A stretch of 64,000 nucleotides of DNA, taken from positions 17,136 to 81,135 of the forward strand of contig JAGMCI010000042.1 in the NCBI GenBank assembly GCA_023129325.1. Reading direction: 5' to 3'. The translations under genes and the position numbers were made by a program. Under the pieces are notes generated by a model that was given only the letters and a program-made list of their open reading frames with translations, was not told the DNA's origin and ran no database searches. Shown in pieces: positions 7,828 to 15,717 of the stretch. Position 1 is the first letter of the stretch. Each line of letters starts with the position of its first letter. The DNA is from Caldifarciminota bacterium (GTDB lineage: Bacteria > Hydrothermota > UBA3073 > JACQXS01 > JAGMCI01).

Positions 7828-8597
7828 TATTTTTTTTCAATAAATGCATAGGCATCGTGGTTATGGATACTTTCGTAACTTTCTGTTTCAACTGAATACC
7901 AAATTACATCTTTTTCTCTATTCAATTTTTCAGCCACATTACGCACAACATCCTCAACAAATACAGGATGGTTATACGCATATTGAGTTACATACTTTTC
8001 ATCTTCTCTTTTTAACAAGGTATAAAGAGAAGATGAAGCACATTTTTCAATAAGAGCTACCAGGTCTTCAATCCAAAAGAATCCATGAAATCTAATAAAT
8101 ACAATTATTTTTCCTCTTTGATTATGCGCTCCTTTTTTCACAAGTTCTTTTGAGCAAGGGCAAAGTGTAGCTATTGGAACAGCGACTCCAAGTTTAAAAT
8201 GAAACCCATCTTGTTTTGAGAGGGAGGATGTAAATTTACATTCATATTCCATAAGACTTTTGACTTTTGAAACTGGGGCTTCTTTTTCAATAAAATAAGG
8301 GAATTCTATCTCCATATGTGCTGATTGGGCATCAAATTTTTTCATTGTTTCTTTTAGAATAGCTTTCATATTTTTCATAGCAATTTCATTTCTGTATTTA
8401 TTAAGTATTTCAATAAATCTACTCATATGGGTTCCGCGGAAGTGGTGAGGGAGTGAAACATACATATTAATATTTGCAACAGTATGCTGTTCTGCCATTC
8501 TTTTATCAAAAACTTTTATAGGATATTTAAGGTTCTTTATTCCTACTTTATCTATTTCAAGATGCCTTTTATCAATTTCGTTTTGTATATCACGCAT
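7827..8597 (-). CDS. folE2: GTP cyclohydrolase FolE2 (type IB)
   Basis: This enzyme converts GTP to 7,8-dihydroneopterin triphosphate for folate and, through QueD, for 7-deazaguanine synthesis. The 256-residue length is normal. Diagnostic motifs are VSLPHHFRGTHMSRF (about 47-61), the active-site cysteine segment LCPCSKE (145-151) and GAHNQRG (156-162), all typical of GCYH-IB and absent from FolE1. IB enzymes work with several metals and often replace Zn-dependent FolE1 under zinc limitation. It sits directly downstream of queC, supporting a main role in queuosine synthesis. Confidence 0.95.
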   Translation of the reverse strand: MRDIQNEIDKRHLEIDKVGIKNLKYPIKVFDKRMAEQHTVANINMYVSLPHHFRGTHMSRFIEILNKYRNEIAMKNMKAILKETMKKFDAQSAHMEIEFPYFIEKEAPVSKVKSLMEYECKFTSSLSKQDGFHFKLGVAVPIATLCPCSKELVKKGAHNQRGKIIVFIRFHGFFWIEDLVALIEKCASSSLYTLLKREDEKYVTQYAYNHPVFVEDVVRNVAEKLNREKDVIWYSVETESYESIHNHDAYAFIEKK

Positions 8598-8701
8598 ACT
8601 ATAAAATCAGTTTAAAATTAGCAATTACCAATTAGCATTTTAAAATGGCATTGTTTATTTGCCTTCGACGGCTCATCAGCTCTTCTATTTTTCCCACTTT
8701 T

Positions 8702-9361
8702 TTATTCTGTAGTTTCATTTTTTGAAATGATTGGGTCTCTAATTCCTGCGAGTTTAAAAGCTTTAAATCTCCGAATGCAGGAATCACATTTCCCACAAGC
8801 TTGAGAATTATTTTCATAACATGACCAGGTTAAATTAAGAGGGGCATTAAGTTTTAAACCAAGCTTTACAATTTCATATTTTTGCATTGAAATTACAGGA
8901 GTTATAACCTCTATATGAGTAGTTGTATTAGTTCCAGTTTCAATAATTTCATTAAATCTTTCATAAAACTCTTTTCTGCAATCTGGATATTCAGGGGCAT
9001 CTTCTTCAACTGCTCCAATAAATATTTTAGGTGCACCGATTACTTCAGCCCAAGAAACTGCAACAGCAAGAAAATTAGCATTCCTGAATGGAACATAAGT
9101 TGTTGTCCGATGCGATGCTTGCATTTTTGAGTCAATTAAACTTGAGCCTCCAATTTTTTTAAAATGTTCAAAGTCGCAAACAAGTTTATATTTTACTTTA
9201 TAAAAATCTACAAGAGAATTAAATGCTTTAAGTTCCCGTTTCTCTGTTTTTTGACCATAATTTATATGCAAAAAGGCAAGTTCATAATCTCTATTTGCTA
9301 TAGCGGCTGTCACGCAGCTATCAATACCACCTGATACAAGGATGACAGCTAAATCTTTCAT
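8702..9361 (-). CDS. queC: 7-cyano-7-deazaguanine synthase
   Basis: QueC converts 7-carboxy-7-deazaguanine to preQ0 using ATP and ammonia. The PP-loop SGGIDS lies at residues 10-15, and four C-terminal cysteines bind structural zinc: C181, C189, C192 and C195 (CGKCDSC). The 219-residue length is standard. Its ATG overlaps the queE stop by one base, giving a queD-queE-queC-folE2 order. A 104-bp spacer separates it from folE2 and contains AT-rich words (AGCAATTACCAATTAGC) resembling other spacer repeats. Confidence 0.96.
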   Translation of the reverse strand: MKDLAVILVSGGIDSCVTAAIANRDYELAFLHINYGQKTEKRELKAFNSLVDFYKVKYKLVCDFEHFKKIGGSSLIDSKMQASHRTTTYVPFRNANFLAVAVSWAEVIGAPKIFIGAVEEDAPEYPDCRKEFYERFNEIIETGTNTTTHIEVITPVISMQKYEIVKLGLKLNAPLNLTWSCYENNSQACGKCDSCIRRFKAFKLAGIRDPIISKNETTE

Positions 9362-9990
9362 CAGTGCACACTTATATATTTATGAAGCTGGACTTGTAAT
9401 TTAACTTTTAAGTTATCTTTTAGTATCCATTCAGCTAATTGTTTGGGTTTAATTTTATTCCAGACTGGTGTGAATAACAGGGGCGTATTGCAATACGCCC
9501 CTACAAGTTTATAACTTTTGATAATATTTTTTGCCCATTCGTAATCTTTTTTATCCGATAAAACAAATTTAATCTCATCTTTTGGTCTTATATTATCAAG
9601 ATTAGCCCAACATACTTTATCTGACATCCCTGAACCTGGGCATTTTATATCTATTATTCTTATTATTTGAGAATCAATCCTATTTATAGGAAGTGAGCCA
9701 TTTGTATCAATTAATATCTTATAACCCAGAGATAATAGCTTATGGCTTAAATCATAGACTTCGGGCTGTAATAAAGGTTCGCCACCTGTAATTTCTATCA
9801 ATTTACAATCATATTTATTAACCTCTTGCACAATTTCGTCTACTTTCATTTCATTTCCTTTTTCGTATGCGTATTTTGTATCGCAATAAGAACATCTAAG
9901 GTTGCATCCTGTTAATCTAATAAAGGCACAAGGTAACCCTTGAAAAGTTGATTCACCTTGAATTGATTTAAATATTTCATTCACTTTCAT
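9361..9990 (-). CDS. queE: 7-carboxy-7-deazaguanine synthase (radical SAM)
   Basis: QueE rearranges 6-carboxy-5,6,7,8-tetrahydropterin to CDG with SAM and a [4Fe-4S] cluster. The cluster motif CNLRCSYC gives C29, C33 and C36. EIFKSIQGES at 5-14 and EITGGEPLLQ further on are QueE signatures, and the end VQLHKYI is also conserved. Residues 163-172 (VGAYCNTPLL) are an insertion encoded by a perfect copy of the GTATTG/CAATAC palindrome. The gene overlaps queD by 14 bp. Confidence 0.95.
   Translation of the reverse strand: MKVNEIFKSIQGESTFQGLPCAFIRLTGCNLRCSYCDTKYAYEKGNEMKVDEIVQEVNKYDCKLIEITGGEPLLQPEVYDLSHKLLSLGYKILIDTNGSLPINRIDSQIIRIIDIKCPGSGMSDKVCWANLDNIRPKDEIKFVLSDKKDYEWAKNIIKSYKLVGAYCNTPLLFTPVWNKIKPKQLAEWILKDNLKVKLQVQLHKYISVH
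9478..9504. repeat. Palindromic element in queE
   Basis: A perfect 22-bp dyad core at 9480-9501 (half-site GGGGCGTATTG) with CTAC following. It belongs to the main palindrome family and is translated as VGAYCNTPLL. Confidence 0.9.
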
Positions 9991-10354
9991 AATAAGTTAC
10001 TGAGTTAGTATCTGATTCCCAGACCTGGACTTCTCTTAATTTTCCGTTAGCTAACGGATTGATTTCAGGTTTTAAACTTTGATATATAACTCGTGCAATA
10101 TTTTCTGCTGTAGGATTAATAGTTTTAAACTCGGGCAATTCATTTAAATTTCTATGGTCAAATCTTTCTATTACCTTTCCGAGTATTTTCTTTAATTCTT
10201 TAAAATCAATTACAAATCCAAGAGGTTTAAGTTTTTTTGATTCAACTGTGATTTTTACTTTAAAGTTATGTCCATGAAGTCTTTCACATTTTCCAGGGTA
10301 TCCTTTTAACTGATGAGCTGCTGAAAATTGAGCCTCAACTGATATATGCCACAT
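9977..10354 (-). CDS. queD: 6-carboxy-5,6,7,8-tetrahydropterin synthase
   Basis: QueD acts on dihydroneopterin triphosphate. Zinc ligands are H14 (FSAAHQL), H28 and H30 (ERLHGHNF), with catalytic C23 (GKCERLHG). The length of 125 is normal. Residues about 100-104 (PLANG) come from a CCGTTAGCTAACGG palindrome. The gene heads the queuosine operon: a consensus promoter (TTGACA, 17 bp, TATACT) ends 8 nt before the ATG, so the transcript starts at or within two bases of the start codon and no Shine-Dalgarno is possible. Confidence 0.95.
   Translation of the reverse strand: MWHISVEAQFSAAHQLKGYPGKCERLHGHNFKVKITVESKKLKPLGFVIDFKELKKILGKVIERFDHRNLNELPEFKTINPTAENIARVIYQSLKPEINPLANGKLREVQVWESDTNSVTYYESE
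10043..10058. repeat. TCCGTTAGCTAACGGA palindrome in queD
   Basis: A perfect 16-bp dyad. Related CCGTTAG..CTAACGG structures occur between genes at 15957-15980, 33277-33292 and 40913-40941. Confidence 0.75.
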
Positions 10355-10362
10355 TTTCAGGT

Positions 10363-10391
10363 AGTATACTACTCAAGTAATGGTTTGTCAA
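10363..10391 (-). promoter_or_regulatory. Promoter of queD operon
   Basis: On the minus strand TTGACA (10391-10386), 17 bp, TATACT (10368-10363). The -10 box ends 8 nt before ATG 10354, giving a nearly leaderless transcript. Confidence 0.8.
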
Positions 10392-10465
10392 TAAGTTTTT
10401 AAGGGGAACTTAAAATATTCAAGTGGATAGTAAGACACCATAGGAGAGCAAATCTATTATTACAT

Positions 10466-10498
10466 AACCCCGTAAGGCTTTTAGTTCCTTACGGGGTT
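10466..10498. other. Stem-loop, 12-bp perfect stem
   Basis: AACCCCGTAAGG, a 9-base loop, then CCTTACGGGGTT. It lies downstream of the small membrane protein gene and upstream of the queD promoter. It could end transcription of the former, but there is no run of T on the minus strand, so it may instead be another palindromic repeat. Confidence 0.45.
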
Positions 10499-10517
10499 AA
10501 TTTTATAACTGCCTAAC

Positions 10518-10715
10518 TTATTCCTTTTTCTGGCTCAATTCTTGACAAAGAGTATTAAGAAAGCTTGCTATACAAACCAACACCCAAAAAATTGCAAAAT
10601 GAGTAAAGTTTATATTTGAAATACCCCTTATCCTGACACCTGCGAGACTTAGTATTACAGAGAGGACCATAAAGATAATACCTATAACAAAGGCAATTAT
10701 AGCTACATTTTTCAT
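10518..10715 (-). CDS. Small two-helix membrane protein, function unknown
   Basis: The 65-residue protein has two hydrophobic segments (about residues 4-27 and 38-56) and a charged C-terminus ending LSQKKE. I do not recognise a family. It is supported as real by a complete expression signal: TTGACA, 17 bp, TACTTT, then AGGAGG 7 bases before ATG. It is monocistronic, with a stem-loop downstream. Confidence 0.7.
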   Translation of the reverse strand: MKNVAIIAFVIGIIFMVLSVILSLAGVRIRGISNINFTHFAIFWVLVCIASFLNTLCQELSQKKE

Positions 10716-10734
10716 ATTACACCTCCTAAGAAAT

Positions 10735-10763
10735 AAAGTATCCTATTTTAATACAAATGTCAA
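10735..10763 (-). promoter_or_regulatory. Promoter of the 65-residue membrane protein
   Basis: Minus strand TTGACA (10763-10758), 17 bp, TACTTT (10740-10735), followed by a short leader with AGGAGG. Confidence 0.75.
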
Positions 10764-10892
10764 GAAAAAAATAGCCACTGATTACACAGAAAGGGCAAAA
10801 TACAGAAATCAGAAGTCAGAGGTCAGAAGGCAGAAGCTATCCCGCACATTCCGCCTCAGGCGGATTATGTGCGGGACATTAGCAACTTTTTC

Positions 10893-10921
10893 TTGACATA
10901 TAAAAAGGAATGATGTATATT
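10893..10921 (+). promoter_or_regulatory. Promoter of envC-like operon
   Basis: TTGACA (10893-10898), 17 bp, TATATT (10916-10921). Only 6 bases separate the -10 from ATG 10928, so the mRNA should be leaderless. This decides the start codon of the downstream gene. Confidence 0.8.
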
Positions 10922-10927
10922 CTTGGT

Positions 10928-12010
10928 ATGAAGAGAAGGGTATATTTAATTTTTATTTTATTAATTATTCCATTTTTACTCTTAGCTGAGGATTACAAGG
11001 AAAAATTACATAAAGTAACGAAGGACCTCAAGACTGCAAAAAAGGAGACCAAAAAGCTTAAGCAAAAAGAGAAAGGCATCTTAGGAGAGTTGAGCGAGAT
11101 AGATTCTCAAATTTTGGCATCAAAAAAGAAAATTAAAAGCTTACGAGTTCAAGAAAGAAAACTCAAGAAATCAATTGCTATCTTAAAAGCCGGTGGTGAA
11201 GAAATAAATACTCAACTCAAAACACAAAGAGATTTTATTAAAAACCGTCTTTTTCTTATATATCAATACAAACTCTCCGATGTTATGCCCAGAATTTCCT
11301 ATAGTTCAGGGCAGATTGATTTTTACATACAAGAAGTTCTCAAAAGAGATATTCAACAATGTAACGAGTTCAAAGAATTAAAGGCTTCTTTTTTTACCAG
11401 AGAGGAAAAGAAGAGGGCAAAACTCTCCGAGCTTTCAGAAATAAAGAAGAAACAAGAAAAGGAAAAAAACAAGATTTTACAAAAAAGAACTCAAAAAGCA
11501 TCAATTCTCAAAGAGGTACGAAAAGAGAAATCAAAGAAATCTGCGTTAATATCAGAACTTGAGAAAACTCGTTCTCGTTTAGAGAAGCTCATTGCTCAAT
11601 TAAAAAAGTATCCTGTGCTCAAATTTAAGGCTATAATATGGCCTGTTCGTGGAAAAGTAGTAGGCAAGTTTGGCACCATAGTGGACCCTGAACTTGGCAC
11701 AAAGCTCATAAACAATGGAATTGACATAAGGGCAAACTATGGGACACCTGTAATAGCAGTAAGTAATGGTGAAGTCGCTTACGAGGGAACATTTTTAGGG
11801 TATGGAGAAATCATTTTACTTGACCACCGCAATGGGTTTCATACTTTATATGCCAATCTTTCAGAGATTTTAGTAATAAAGGGCGACAAAGTCAAAAAGG
11901 GAGAAGTGATAGGCAAAGTCGGAACCACAGGCTCAATAAAGGAGCCGTGTTTACATTTTGAGCTCAGAAAAGAAGGAAAGGCAATTAATCCTTTAGATTT
12001 ACTGGAATAA
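10928..12010 (+). CDS. EnvC/NlpD-like murein hydrolase activator with degenerate M23 (LytM) domain
   Basis: A signal peptide (MKRRVYLIFILLIIPFLLLA) is followed by a long coiled coil (about residues 25-230, rich in K, E and L) and a C-terminal LytM/M23 domain. The domain has lost the catalytic zinc ligands: the first His is replaced (NNGIDIRAN), YAHL is YANL, and HLHFE is CLHFE. This matches EnvC-type proteins, which activate amidases during septal peptidoglycan splitting rather than cutting themselves. I chose ATG 10928 over the upstream ATGs (10910, 10913) because those would lie between or upstream of the promoter elements. It is first in an operon with holB, ricT and metG. Confidence 0.88.
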   Translation: MKRRVYLIFILLIIPFLLLAEDYKEKLHKVTKDLKTAKKETKKLKQKEKGILGELSEIDSQILASKKKIKSLRVQERKLKKSIAILKAGGEEINTQLKTQRDFIKNRLFLIYQYKLSDVMPRISYSSGQIDFYIQEVLKRDIQQCNEFKELKASFFTREEKKRAKLSELSEIKKKQEKEKNKILQKRTQKASILKEVRKEKSKKSALISELEKTRSRLEKLIAQLKKYPVLKFKAIIWPVRGKVVGKFGTIVDPELGTKLINNGIDIRANYGTPVIAVSNGEVAYEGTFLGYGEIILLDHRNGFHTLYANLSEILVIKGDKVKKGEVIGKVGTTGSIKEPCLHFELRKEGKAINPLDLLE

Positions 12011-12014
12011 AAAG

Positions 12015-12998
12015 ATGTCATTTAATAACATTATAGGGCAAGAGATACCTAAAAAGATTCTCATATCAGCGCTCAAGAGTCAAAGGATTGCCAATGCCTA
12101 TCTTTTTTATGGACCAAACGGGGTAGGCAAAACTCTGACAGCCAAGACTTTTGCCCAAGCATTAAATTGCGAAGAATCCAAATACGATTCCTGTGACATT
12201 TGCACAACTTGCAGAGACATAGATAATCAAAGGAATCCTGATTTTGAAATTATAATTCCGAATGAAAAAGGAAATATAGGCATTGACCAAATAAGAGCTA
12301 TTAAGGAGAGAAGCTCTTATCGGTCGTGCTGGCTTAAATACAGGGTAACAGTGATAAGGGAAGCTGATAAGCTTGGTATAGAGGCAAGCAATGCATTTTT
12401 AAAAATTTTAGAAGAACCTCCCCCCCACACTATTTTTATTCTCACCGCTTCAAAAAAGCATATTCTTCTTCCCACAATTGTATCAAGATGTCAAGAAATA
12501 AGGTTTAGAAAACTCAAAAGTCAAGAAATTGAAGGCTTTATAAACAGTATTGCGAAGGCTAAAGCCTTCGGCTACAAATCTGCTGAATCCATCGTTCCTG
12601 AAGGTGGAACTGAAGTTTTAAAATTATGCTCTCGTCTTGCCAACGGGAGCATTGTCCGTGCTTTAGATTTACTAAAACCTGAAGAAAACAAACTGCGAAC
12701 AAAAGTATTTAACTTTCTAAATTCTTCTTCACTTGAAAGGATGCGAAAAGTGAGAGGTCTTGAATTATTTGATGGAATAAACATTCTGCTTTTCATTCAA
12801 AGTCTATATATGGATTTACTTTACAAAGATTCTGGAGTTTTAAGAGCAGTAAAAAACACGGACTTCAATTTCAAAGAGTCTTACTCAACCGAAGAGATAT
12901 TAAAAGCAATAATCTTATGCGAAGAAGTATCTCATGCTCTGAAACAAAATGTTCATAAGAAGTTTGCACTTTATTATCTTTCAAAGGAGTTACCATGA
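12015..12998 (+). CDS. holB: DNA polymerase III delta-prime subunit
   Basis: A clamp-loader AAA+ subunit. Walker A is GPNGVGKT at 33-40. A four-cysteine zinc module follows (C51, C59, C62, C65), and then a sensor region with FLKILEEPPPHTIFIL. The length of 327 is normal for delta-prime. The order holB-ricT-metG is conserved in many bacteria and supports holB over dnaX. Residues 180-187 (AKAKAFGY region) derive from a GCGAAGGCTAAAGCCTTCG repeat also present between genes at 21018-21041. The ATG lies 4 bp after the envC-like stop. Confidence 0.92.
   Translation: MSFNNIIGQEIPKKILISALKSQRIANAYLFYGPNGVGKTLTAKTFAQALNCEESKYDSCDICTTCRDIDNQRNPDFEIIIPNEKGNIGIDQIRAIKERSSYRSCWLKYRVTVIREADKLGIEASNAFLKILEEPPPHTIFILTASKKHILLPTIVSRCQEIRFRKLKSQEIEGFINSIAKAKAFGYKSAESIVPEGGTEVLKLCSRLANGSIVRALDLLKPEENKLRTKVFNFLNSSSLERMRKVRGLELFDGINILLFIQSLYMDLLYKDSGVLRAVKNTDFNFKESYSTEEILKAIILCEEVSHALKQNVHKKFALYYLSKELP
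12552..12575. repeat. GCGAAGGCTAAAGCCTTCG palindrome in holB
   Basis: A 24-bp segment identical to 21018-21041 in the spacer below infB. Inner dyad CGAAGGCT/AGCCTTCG. Confidence 0.85.
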
Positions 12999-13810
12999 TT
13001 TGCGAAATAGAATTTGGAGAATGGAAGAGGAAATTTTCTGCCTTTCCTCAAGAGTTATGCCTTAAATTAGGAGATTTAGTCATTTTCAAACTCGGGGAAG
13101 GACCTGCCTCGTCGAGTCAAGGCGGGGAAGAAATTGCCAAGGTAATCAAGCTTTTAAAATCAGGTAAAGTAAGTATGGTAATAAGCCGAAAAGCCAGTCC
13201 AGAAGACATTACAAATTACAAAAAGGTCAAAGAAGATGAACTAAAACTTTACAATCTTTGCAAAGATAAAGTAAAAGAGCTTGACATTCCAATAAAAGTA
13301 ACCAATGTTCATATACAATTTGACAGAAATTTGACAAGAGTTAATTTTATTGCAGAAAAGAGACCTGACCTCAAATCTCTAATAAACGAGCTTGTTAAAG
13401 TATATCATGGGAGGATGGAACTTCATCAAATTGGTGTTAGGGATGATGCCAGAAATTTTAACTCTTACGGAGTTTGCGGAAGGCCTTTATGCTGTAAAAC
13501 TTTTCTTACTGAATTTGAACCAGTAACTATCAATTTTATAAAAGCTCAGAAGCTTGCCTGCGGAGCCTCTAAACTCACTGGAGTTTGTGGAAGATTAATG
13601 TGTTGTCTTGCTTACGAGATGGACTTTTACAAAGAAGCCGAGAAAAGGTTTCCGAAGCTTGGAGACCAAGTAAAAACTGAAAAAGGGGAAGCAGTAGTAA
13701 CTGGGGTAGAGTTTTTAAAAGATTTAGTAACTGTTCAGTATCCAGATGCCAAGAAAGAAAAGATTGAACTTAATAAAATCATTTCAAAACCATCAGAGGA
13801 GACAAAATGA
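12995..13810 (+). CDS. ricT: PSP1-domain protein RicT (YaaT)
   Basis: A 271-residue protein with the PSP1 C-terminal domain and its conserved cysteine cluster (VCGRPLCCKTF and VCGRLMCCLAYE). In Bacillus, RicT/YaaT acts with RicA and RicF in an Fe-S complex that promotes RNase Y activity. The gene starts inside the holB stop (ATGA) with AAAGGAG upstream and overlaps metG by 4 bp. Residues about 36-46 (GPASSSQGGEE) come from a CCTGCCTCG..GAGTCAAGGCGGG repeat related to the one in polA. Confidence 0.92.
   Translation: MICEIEFGEWKRKFSAFPQELCLKLGDLVIFKLGEGPASSSQGGEEIAKVIKLLKSGKVSMVISRKASPEDITNYKKVKEDELKLYNLCKDKVKELDIPIKVTNVHIQFDRNLTRVNFIAEKRPDLKSLINELVKVYHGRMELHQIGVRDDARNFNSYGVCGRPLCCKTFLTEFEPVTINFIKAQKLACGASKLTGVCGRLMCCLAYEMDFYKEAEKRFPKLGDQVKTEKGEAVVTGVEFLKDLVTVQYPDAKKEKIELNKIISKPSEETK
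13101..13130. repeat. GACCTGCCTCG..GTCAAGGCGGG repeat in ricT
   Basis: Shares ACCTGCCTCG and GAGTCAAGGCGGG with the larger element in polA (31218-31302). In-frame insertion near the N-terminus. Confidence 0.65.
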
Positions 13811-15717
13811 AGAAGGTTTTCTACATAACAACGCCTCTATATTATGTAAATGACATTCCACATATTGGTCATGCTTATACAACGGTACTATCAGATGTAA
13901 TTGCAAGGTATCACAGGGCTTTTGGGGAAGAGGTATTTTTCCTAACGGGGACAGATGAGCACGGGGAGAAAATAGCATCCTCTGCACGGGAAAGCGGAAG
14001 TTCACCCATAAAGCACTGTAATAAATATGTTTTAAAATTCAAAGCTTTGTGGAAGAAGCTTAATATAGAATACGATGACTTTATCAGGACCACAGAGGAG
14101 AGGCACGAGTTAGTCGTCAAAGAGATATTGAAGAAGCTATATGAGAAAGGTGATATTTACAAGTCGACTTACACAGGATGGTATTGCACGCCATGTGAAA
14201 GGTTCTGGACAAATAAAGACCTTATAGAAGGAAGGTGTCCGTCCTGTAACAAGACAGTATATAAGATTAAAGAATCAAACTATTTCTTTAAGATGAGCAG
14301 GTATCAGGAGAGACTCTTAAAACATATTAAGGAGAATCCAGGATTTATCAAACCAGAGTTCCGGAAGAATGAAATAACGGAGTTCCTAAAAAAGCCTCTC
14401 AATGACCTCTGTATTTCACGCCCAAAATCCAGACTCTCCTGGGGAATTCCACTTCCCTTTGACGAGGACTACACCTGTTATGTATGGATGGATGCTCTTA
14501 CGAATTACATAAGTGCTCCGGGATATATTTATAACAATAAGAAGTTTAATGAGATTTGGCCAGCAGATTACCATTTTATTGGGAAGGATATTCTTACGAC
14601 TCATTGTGTATATTGGCCTTCTTGGCTCATGGCGATTGGCATAGAACTTCCAAGAACAATATTTGCACACGGCTGGTGGATGTCTGGTGAAGGCAAGATG
14701 AGCAAATCAAAGGGAAATGTAATTGACCCTATCATATATATAGAGAAATTTGGTGAAGATGCATTTAGGTATTTTCTTATGAGAGAGATGTCTTTAGGGC
14801 AGGATGCCACCTTTAGTCATAACATATTTGTAAATCGGATAAATAGTGAGCTTGTTAATGACTATGGGAATTTAGTATCAAGGACAGTCAAGATGATTAA
14901 AGATTTTTCGGGAGGAAAGATTCCTTGTGAGCATACAAACCAGAAGACCAATCAACTGAGAAAAGAAGTAATTAAGGTTCCAAGAATTGTCAAGGAATTG
15001 GTAAAGGAAATGAGGTTAAATGAGGCAATAGAAGAGGTAATGAGTCTTGTAAGGAGGACAAACAGGTTCATTGAGGAAACTGCCCCGTGGAAATTAAACA
15101 AGGAGAATAAAAAGAAAGAATTAGAGGGTGTTTTATATGCTGTAAGTGAGGCTTTGAGATTTGTCTCTATACTCCTTCATCCTATAATACCAAATAAATC
15201 TACCATTGCCCTTAAAAATTTTAATATAGACATTAAAAAGAGGGGTTCTTTCAACTCTCTTGATTGGGGAGGTTTAACTTCCGGGACAGAAATAAACCCA
15301 CAAGAGATGCTATTCCCAAGAATAAAAACTCATCTGGACGGGCGTATTGACTTCGGCGAGCTCAGTCGAGCCGCAATACGCCCCTATTCTGTGGTTAAAG
15401 TATCTTTTGACGATTTTAAGAAATTAGATATAAAAATAGCTGAAATCAAAGAAGTAATAAATATTAAAGGTGCTAACAAGCTTTTAAAACTTAAAATTGT
15501 AATAGGTAAAGAAGAGAGGCAAATTGTAGCTGGCATAGGAGCTTATTATTCACCTCGGGAACTCATAGGTAAAAAGATAGTAGTTTTAACAAATCTTGAA
15601 CCTCGTATTGTAAAGGGAGAACTTTCAGAGGGAATGCTTCTTGCGGCTACTGAAGGAGACAAAATAGTTCTTCTCACCCCTGATAAAGATATTTCTTCTG
15701 GTTCTATTATAAGTTAA
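13807..15717 (+). CDS. metG: Methionyl-tRNA synthetase with C-terminal tRNA-binding domain
   Basis: A class I synthetase. The signature PHIGH lies at 18-22 and KMSKS at 297-301, and a zinc knuckle at about 127-147 (CTPC..CPSC) gives the two-CxxC arrangement. Residues about 532-636 form a Trbp111-like tRNA-binding OB domain (KLDIKIAEI, LTNLEPR, SEGMLLAA). The interdomain linker (511-528) is encoded by a nested palindromic repeat. The gene begins in the ricT stop (ATGA) and is last in the operon. Confidence 0.97.
   Translation: MKKVFYITTPLYYVNDIPHIGHAYTTVLSDVIARYHRAFGEEVFFLTGTDEHGEKIASSARESGSSPIKHCNKYVLKFKALWKKLNIEYDDFIRTTEERHELVVKEILKKLYEKGDIYKSTYTGWYCTPCERFWTNKDLIEGRCPSCNKTVYKIKESNYFFKMSRYQERLLKHIKENPGFIKPEFRKNEITEFLKKPLNDLCISRPKSRLSWGIPLPFDEDYTCYVWMDALTNYISAPGYIYNNKKFNEIWPADYHFIGKDILTTHCVYWPSWLMAIGIELPRTIFAHGWWMSGEGKMSKSKGNVIDPIIYIEKFGEDAFRYFLMREMSLGQDATFSHNIFVNRINSELVNDYGNLVSRTVKMIKDFSGGKIPCEHTNQKTNQLRKEVIKVPRIVKELVKEMRLNEAIEEVMSLVRRTNRFIEETAPWKLNKENKKKELEGVLYAVSEALRFVSILLHPIIPNKSTIALKNFNIDIKKRGSFNSLDWGGLTSGTEINPQEMLFPRIKTHLDGRIDFGELSRAAIRPYSVVKVSFDDFKKLDIKIAEIKEVINIKGANKLLKLKIVIGKEERQIVAGIGAYYSPRELIGKKIVVLTNLEPRIVKGELSEGMLLAATEGDKIVLLTPDKDISSGSIIS
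15338..15388. repeat. Nested palindromic element in metG linker
   Basis: The left arm GGGCGTATTG and right arm CAATACGCCC of the main palindrome family are separated by 24 bp (around TTCGGCGAGCTCAGTCGAGC). That insert sits exactly at the dyad centre and keeps the frame. Confidence 0.85.

Noticed and set aside
10466-10498. Rho-independent terminator
   Set aside because: The stem is strong but no T-run follows on the minus strand, so I left it as a stem-loop.
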